From NCBI GenBank assembly GCA_943325595.2, contig CALPQA020000037.1, positions 1-9,836 on the forward strand: 9,836 nucleotides of DNA, read 5' to 3'. Source of the DNA: Auritidibacter sp. Marseille-P8566 (GTDB taxonomy: Bacteria > Bacteroidota > Bacteroidia > Flavobacteriales > Flavobacteriaceae). Numbering within the stretch: position 1 is the first letter of the stretch; each line of letters opens with the position of its first letter. The translations under genes and the position numbers were made by a program. The notes under the pieces were generated by a model. That model ran no database searches, was not told where the DNA came from, and was given only the letters and a program-made list of their open reading frames with translations. Of the stretch, positions 5,815-9,836 are shown in pieces.

Positions 5815-8217
5815 ATGAAACAATCAGAAACTGTAGCACTCTCTTTTGAAGATTTTAAAACAGAAGTTTTAAATGATTACAGAATTGCCTGTGTTAGTAG
5901 AGAATGCAGTTTATTGGGAAGACGTGAAGTATTGACAGGGAAAGCGAAGTTTGGTATTTTTGGTGATGGAAAAGAAGTGCCGCAATTGGCAATGGCAAAA
6001 GCATTCAAAGATGGCGATTTTCGTTCAGGTTATTACCGCGATCAGACTTTTATGATGGCAATTGGACATTTAACAATACAACAATTTTTTGCTGGATTGT
6101 ATGGTCATACCGATATCGATCATGATCCAATGAGTGCGGGACGACAAATGGGTGGTCACTTTGCAACGCATTCTCTTGATGAAAATGGAAAGTGGAACGA
6201 TTTAACAAAACAAAAAAATTCAAGTGCCGACATCTCTCCTACTGCAGGACAAATGCCGAGATTACTTGGATTGGCACAAGCCTCTAAAATATATAGAAAC
6301 GTAAAAGGTTTAGAATACAAAACTGGATTTTCAGATAATGGGAATGAAGTAGCTTGGGGGACAATTGGAAATGCATCCACGTCGGAAGGTTTGTTTTTTG
6401 AAACTATAAATGCAGCTGGAGTGCTTCAAGTTCCCGTTGTTATGAGTGTTTGGGATGATGAATATGGAATTTCCGTTCATGCCAAATACCAAACTACAAA
6501 GGAAAATATTTCAGAGATATTGAAAGGATTTCAGCGTGATGAAACAAATAATGGATATGAAATTTTGACAGTTAAAGGTTGGGATTATCCAAGTTTGATA
6601 GAAGTATTTCAAAAAGGAGCTGCCATAGCTCGAGAAGAACACGTTCCTGTATTAATTCACGTTAAAGAATTGACACAACCTCAAGGACACTCAACTTCAG
6701 GATCGCACGAAAGATATAAAAATGCAGAAAGATTGGCTTGGGAAGCTGAATTTGACTGTATAAAACAAATGAAAAAATGGTTAATTGAAAATGGGTTTTC
6801 ATCTGAAGATGACTTAGACGCCATTTCAAATCAAGCCAAAAAAGATGTTTTAGAGGGCAAAAAAGCGGCTTGGAACGCATTTGTTTCTCCAATTAAAGCA
6901 GAGCAATTAGAATTGGTAAATCTGTTGCGAACAATTGCTAAGTCAAGTAAAAATAGTGGATTTATAGAGCAATATGCAGCTGATTTAGCCGCTATAAAAG
7001 AGCCACTGCGTAAAGATATACTTTCCACAGCTCGTAAAATTTTAAGGAAAATTACAGAAGACAAAGAGAGAATAAAATTGGGGAATTGGATTACCAATGT
7101 CACTTCAAAAATTCAACCTAAATTCAGTTCACATTTATATTCCGAATCGGATGAAAATGTATTTTCGGTTCAAGAAGTAGCCCCAAAATTTGACGAAAAT
7201 ACAAAAGAAGTAGATGCAAGATTAATTTTGCGTGACAACTTTGATGCCTTATTTACAAAATATCCAGAAGTATTAGTTTTTGGAGAAGATGCTGGAAACA
7301 TTGGTGATGTTAACCAAGGTTTAGAAGGAATGCAAGAAAAATATGGTGCTTTGCGAGTTGCGGATGTTGGAATTCGGGAAGCCTCAATAATTGGACAAGG
7401 AATTGGTATGGCAATGAGAGGTTTGCGTCCGATTGCCGAAATTCAATATTTGGATTACCTTTTATATGGTATTCAAATAATGAGCGATGATTTAGCCACC
7501 TTACAATATAGAACAGCTGGACGACAAAAAGCGCCATTGATAATTAGAACTCGCGGTCACCGATTAGAAGGGATTTGGCATGCTGGTTCCCCAATGGGAA
7601 TGATAATAAATGCACTTCGAGGAATTCATGTTTTGGTTCCACGAAATATGACAAAAGCAGCTGGATTTTATAATACTTTGTTAGAAACCGACGAACCTGC
7701 TTTGGTAATTGAATGTCTAAATGGCTATCGATTAAAGGAAAAAATGCCTTTAAATTTAGGTGAATTCAAAACGCCGATTGGTGTAGTTGAAACCATTAAA
7801 GTAGGAAAAGATATTACGGTAGTTTCTTATGGCTCTACTTTAAGATTAGTAGAACAAGCAGCAAAAGATTTAATGGAAATTGGTATTGATATAGAAATAA
7901 TTGATGTTCAGTCACTGTTGCCTTTTGATATCAATCATGATATATCAAAAAGCATCACAAAAACCAATCGTTTATTAGTAATAGATGAGGATGTTCCAGG
8001 CGGAGCTTCGGCTTACATATTACAACAAATAGTAGAAGAACAAAAGGGATACTTCCAATTGGACAGCCAACCTAAAACATTAACTTCACAACAACACCGA
8101 CCTTCATATGGAACGGATGGCGATTATTTTTCTAAACCATCTGCTGAAGATATTTATGAAAAAATATACGCAATGATGAATGAAGTTAATCCTACTGCCT
8201 ACCCTAGCCTTTATTAG
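5815..8217 (+). CDS. Fused alpha/beta E1 subunit of a 2-oxoacid dehydrogenase (branched-chain/pyruvate type)
   Basis: This 800-residue cytoplasmic, thiamine-diphosphate-dependent E1 is expected to decarboxylate a 2-oxoacid and pass the acyl group to a lipoyl E2; no E2 or E3 gene lies in the window. Residues of about 15-430 are the E1-alpha half and about 450-800 the E1-beta half, which most bacteria encode separately. In the alpha half YYRDQ and GHSTSGSHERYK match the family's active-site and regulatory-loop regions. The cofactor motif GDG...NN reads G185-N186-A187...D214-D215 at canonical spacing. In the beta half E491 (in GEDAG) matches the Glu that activates the cofactor, and H589 (WHAGSP) matches the conserved active-site His. 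The C-terminal transketolase domain (DVQSLLPFD, DEDVPGGAS) is complete. ATG 5815 is preferred over TTG 5776 because the -7 box lies between them and family members begin near there. Tandem TAG-TAA stops end it. Substrate (branched-chain 2-oxoacid versus pyruvate) cannot be decided here. Confidence 0.92.
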   Translation: MKQSETVALSFEDFKTEVLNDYRIACVSRECSLLGRREVLTGKAKFGIFGDGKEVPQLAMAKAFKDGDFRSGYYRDQTFMMAIGHLTIQQFFAGLYGHTDIDHDPMSAGRQMGGHFATHSLDENGKWNDLTKQKNSSADISPTAGQMPRLLGLAQASKIYRNVKGLEYKTGFSDNGNEVAWGTIGNASTSEGLFFETINAAGVLQVPVVMSVWDDEYGISVHAKYQTTKENISEILKGFQRDETNNGYEILTVKGWDYPSLIEVFQKGAAIAREEHVPVLIHVKELTQPQGHSTSGSHERYKNAERLAWEAEFDCIKQMKKWLIENGFSSEDDLDAISNQAKKDVLEGKKAAWNAFVSPIKAEQLELVNLLRTIAKSSKNSGFIEQYAADLAAIKEPLRKDILSTARKILRKITEDKERIKLGNWITNVTSKIQPKFSSHLYSESDENVFSVQEVAPKFDENTKEVDARLILRDNFDALFTKYPEVLVFGEDAGNIGDVNQGLEGMQEKYGALRVADVGIREASIIGQGIGMAMRGLRPIAEIQYLDYLLYGIQIMSDDLATLQYRTAGRQKAPLIIRTRGHRLEGIWHAGSPMGMIINALRGIHVLVPRNMTKAAGFYNTLLETDEPALVIECLNGYRLKEKMPLNLGEFKTPIGVVETIKVGKDITVVSYGSTLRLVEQAAKDLMEIGIDIEIIDVQSLLPFDINHDISKSITKTNRLLVIDEDVPGGASAYILQQIVEEQKGYFQLDSQPKTLTSQQHRPSYGTDGDYFSKPSAEDIYEKIYAMMNEVNPTAYPSLY

Positions 8218-8240
8218 TAAAAAGTAAAATAATCATCATT

Positions 8241-8279
8241 AAAATCAGTTAGAAATACAGTGTAATTTTAACTGATTTT
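8241..8279 (+). terminator. Long hairpin, likely terminator of the E1 gene
   Basis: AAAATCAGTTA (8241-8251) pairs perfectly with TAACTGATTTT (8269-8279), giving 11 bp. The 17-base interior can fold further through TACA (8256-8259) with TGTA (8261-8264). It begins 23 bases after the stop. The A-run on the 5' arm and T-run on the 3' arm let it work as a terminator, although the T-run is largely inside the stem and the tail is only moderately T-rich. Confidence 0.65.
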
Positions 8280-8414
8280 TGATTTATTACACTTATAGCT
8301 AAAAAAAATCATACACAATCCATTTATATGTTATTTTTTTTATACATTTATAAAAGATATAACACCCCTTTATATCAATAAGTTAGAAAATTAACGGTTT
8401 TAAACTTTTTGATT

Positions 8415-9836
8415 ATGATTGATAACAAAGGAGTTATTGAAGAAATACAAGCACCTTTAGATGTACTAAAATCTAAAAACAACAATGATAAAAGAAACGA
8501 AAAGTTATTAAAAAGTTTCAAATTCATCTTTAACGAATCGCTTGATTTGATTTGTGTTTCCGATGCTGAAAATAATCTAAAAGTTTTAAATACCGCTTTT
8601 TCGAAAGTTTTGGGATATTCTAAAAAAGAGTTACTTCACAATTCCCTTTCAGAAATTATACATCCCGAAGATATTGAACTTACAAATGCAGCATTTAAGA
8701 AACTAAATTCAGGAAAATTGTCTATTCATTTTGAAAATAGGTGTTTGAAAAAAGAGGGAGGGATTATAAATGTACAATGGTGGGCAAAAAAAGACATAAC
8801 AACTGGGGTTAACTACTTAATTGGTAGAGATGTTACAAAATTTAAAAAAACTCAAACCAAATTAAAAAATAGTGAAAATCTACTAAATGATGCTCAAAAG
8901 ATTGCCAAAATTGGAAGCTGGGAATTCAATATTGAAACCCAAAAATTACATTGGTCAAAAGAATTGTATTCAATATTTGAAATTGATTTAAATGAAAAAA
9001 ATCTTTATGATGTTTACGTTTCTCGATTTGAAAAAGAAGATTTTGAAAACTTACAAAATAAAATTGGTCATTTAATTACTACAAAAGAGTCTTATGAAAT
9101 TGAACATAAAATTATTTTACCTAACAATCGTTTTAAATGGGTTTATGGAACTGGAATTCCTGTAATAAATAATGAAGGAAATGTATATAAAATAAAGGGG
9201 ATAGCACAAGATATTACTGAAAAAAAACAAATTAGTGAAACTTTAAAAGCAAAAGAACAAGCTGAAATTGCCAGCAAAGCAAAAACAGAATTTATTGCAA
9301 ATATGAGTCATGAAATTCGCACTCCTTTGAATGGGATTATTGGATTTACAGAATTATTAACAAAAACCAAACTTGATAAAACACAACGAGAATATACTAA
9401 TACTATAAGTAAATCAGCCGTTATTTTAATGGATTTAATTAATGATGTTTTAGATTTTTCAAAAATTGAATCAGGAAAACTTGAATTAAACATTGAAGAA
9501 ATTGATGTTTTTGAACATTTACATCAAGTTATTGACTTGTTTAAATACCAGGCAACACAAAAAAATATAGAATTAGTTTTGAAAATTGGTAAAAACTTAC
9601 CTCAATATATTTTTGCAGACGGCGTTCGATTGAAACAAATTATTGTAAATCTACTAAGCAATGCGATCAAATTTACTGATTCAGGAAGTGTGATTTTAAA
9701 TATTTCGCTATTAGAATCAAAAAATAATTTGGTAAAACTTCAATTTTCAGTAAAAGACACTGGGATTGGAATCAAAGAAAATAATCATCATAAAATATTT
9801 AATTCCTTCGTTCAAGAAGATAATTCAATAACTAGA
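8415..9836 (+). CDS. Soluble tandem-PAS sensor histidine kinase, possibly hybrid (3'-truncated by window edge)
   Basis: The frame stays open from ATG 8415 to the last base, giving 474 residues without a stop. After a polar N-terminus (1-34) come PAS 1 (about 35-142, ending GRDVTKF) and PAS 2 (about 158-269, opening [12 protein letters not shown] and ending [10 protein letters not shown]). A short coiled linker rich in Glu, Lys and Ala leads to the HisKA H-box [12 protein letters not shown] with phospho-acceptor His299. The ATPase domain shows the N-box ([12 protein letters not shown]412/N416), the G1 box DTGIGI (448-453) and the F-box (KIFNSF, from 460). The G2 box and everything after it fall outside. 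I see no signal peptide or transmembrane helix, so sensing is probably cytoplasmic. The stimulus is unknown; no heme or flavin signature is obvious. Kinases of this layout in Flavobacteriaceae often continue into one or more receiver domains, which cannot be seen here. It is preceded by the 8241-8279 hairpin and about 130 bases of AT-rich DNA, so it is probably its own transcription unit. Confidence 0.93.
   Translation, partial: MIDNKGVIEEIQAPLDVLKSKNNNDKRNEKLLKSFKFIFNESLDLICVSDAENNLKVLNTAFSKVLGYSKKELLHNSLSEIIHPEDIELTNAAFKKLNSGKLSIHFENRCLKKEGGIINVQWWAKKDITTGVNYLIGRDVTKFKKTQTKLKNSENLLNDAQKIAKIGSWEFNIETQKLHWSKELYSIFEIDLNEKNLYDVYVSRFEKEDFENLQNKIGHLITTKESYEIEHKIILPNNRFKWVYGTGIPVINNEGNVYKIKGIAQDITEKKQISETLKAKEQAEIASKAKTEFIANMSHEIRTPLNGIIGFTELLTKTKLDKTQREYTNTISKSAVILMDLINDVLDFSKIESGKLELNIEEIDVFEHLHQVIDLFKYQATQKNIELVLKIGKNLPQYIFADGVRLKQIIVNLLSNAIKFTDSGSVILNISLLESKNNLVKLQFSVKDTGIGIKENNHHKIFNSFVQEDNSITR

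Noticed and set aside
6156..7537. Four minus-strand ORFs (6156-6380, 6662-6892, 6831-7103, 7310-7537) inside the E1 gene
   Set aside because: All are opposite well-conserved E1 sequence, overlap one another and show no family signature.
8343..8350. TACATTTA as a -7 box for the kinase gene
   Set aside because: It has one mismatch to TAnnTTTG in DNA that is almost all A and T, with no -33 partner at the right distance. Several equally poor sites exist nearby.
9308..9493. Minus-strand ORF of 61 codons inside the kinase gene
   Set aside because: It is opposite the HisKA domain and is explained as a shadow of that conserved region.

Overview
The window is AT-rich and densely coded. All five genes lie on the + strand. 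It reads as a chromosomal segment of a Flavobacteriaceae-type Bacteroidota, most likely Flavobacterium or a close relative. The grounds are protein families typical of that group, start regions that are A-rich and lack a clear Shine-Dalgarno, one exact match to the Bacteroidota -7 promoter box TAnnTTTG, and a structured intergenic element resembling the flavobacterial Flavo-1 RNA. I see no transposase, integrase, CRISPR array, tRNA or rRNA, and no sign of recent transfer. This is ordinary core genome with a few features worth a second look.

Layout: (1) positions 2-1813 hold the C-terminal two thirds of uvrA (nucleotide excision repair), cut by the left edge. (2) 1874-1944 is a compact structured element with Flavo-1-like sequence. 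(3) 1970-2698 encodes a LOG/TIGR00730-family Rossmann-fold nucleotide phosphoribohydrolase, closed by a clear intrinsic terminator at 2703-2732. (4) 2799-5627 encodes a 942-residue exported protein. Its N-terminal half looks like an M1 (gluzincin) aminopeptidase without the zinc site, and its C-terminal third looks like an outer-membrane beta-barrel. (5) A 187-base AT-rich spacer carries a good Bacteroidota promoter box. (6) 5815-8217 encodes a fused alpha+beta E1 subunit of a 2-oxoacid dehydrogenase complex, followed by a long hairpin at 8241-8279. (7) 8415 to the right edge is the start of a soluble PAS-PAS sensor histidine kinase, cut by the window.

The genes do not form one obvious pathway. 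Repair (UvrA), nucleotide metabolism (LOG), an envelope protein, central or branched-chain carbon metabolism (E1) and signalling (kinase) sit as mostly separate transcription units divided by terminators or AT-rich spacers. The points I rate highest are the apparently zinc-less M1 domain joined to a barrel, the exchanged Asp/Asn residues in the thiamine-diphosphate/Mg motif of the E1 fusion, and the Flavo-1-like element. I do not see a convincing new multi-gene system.
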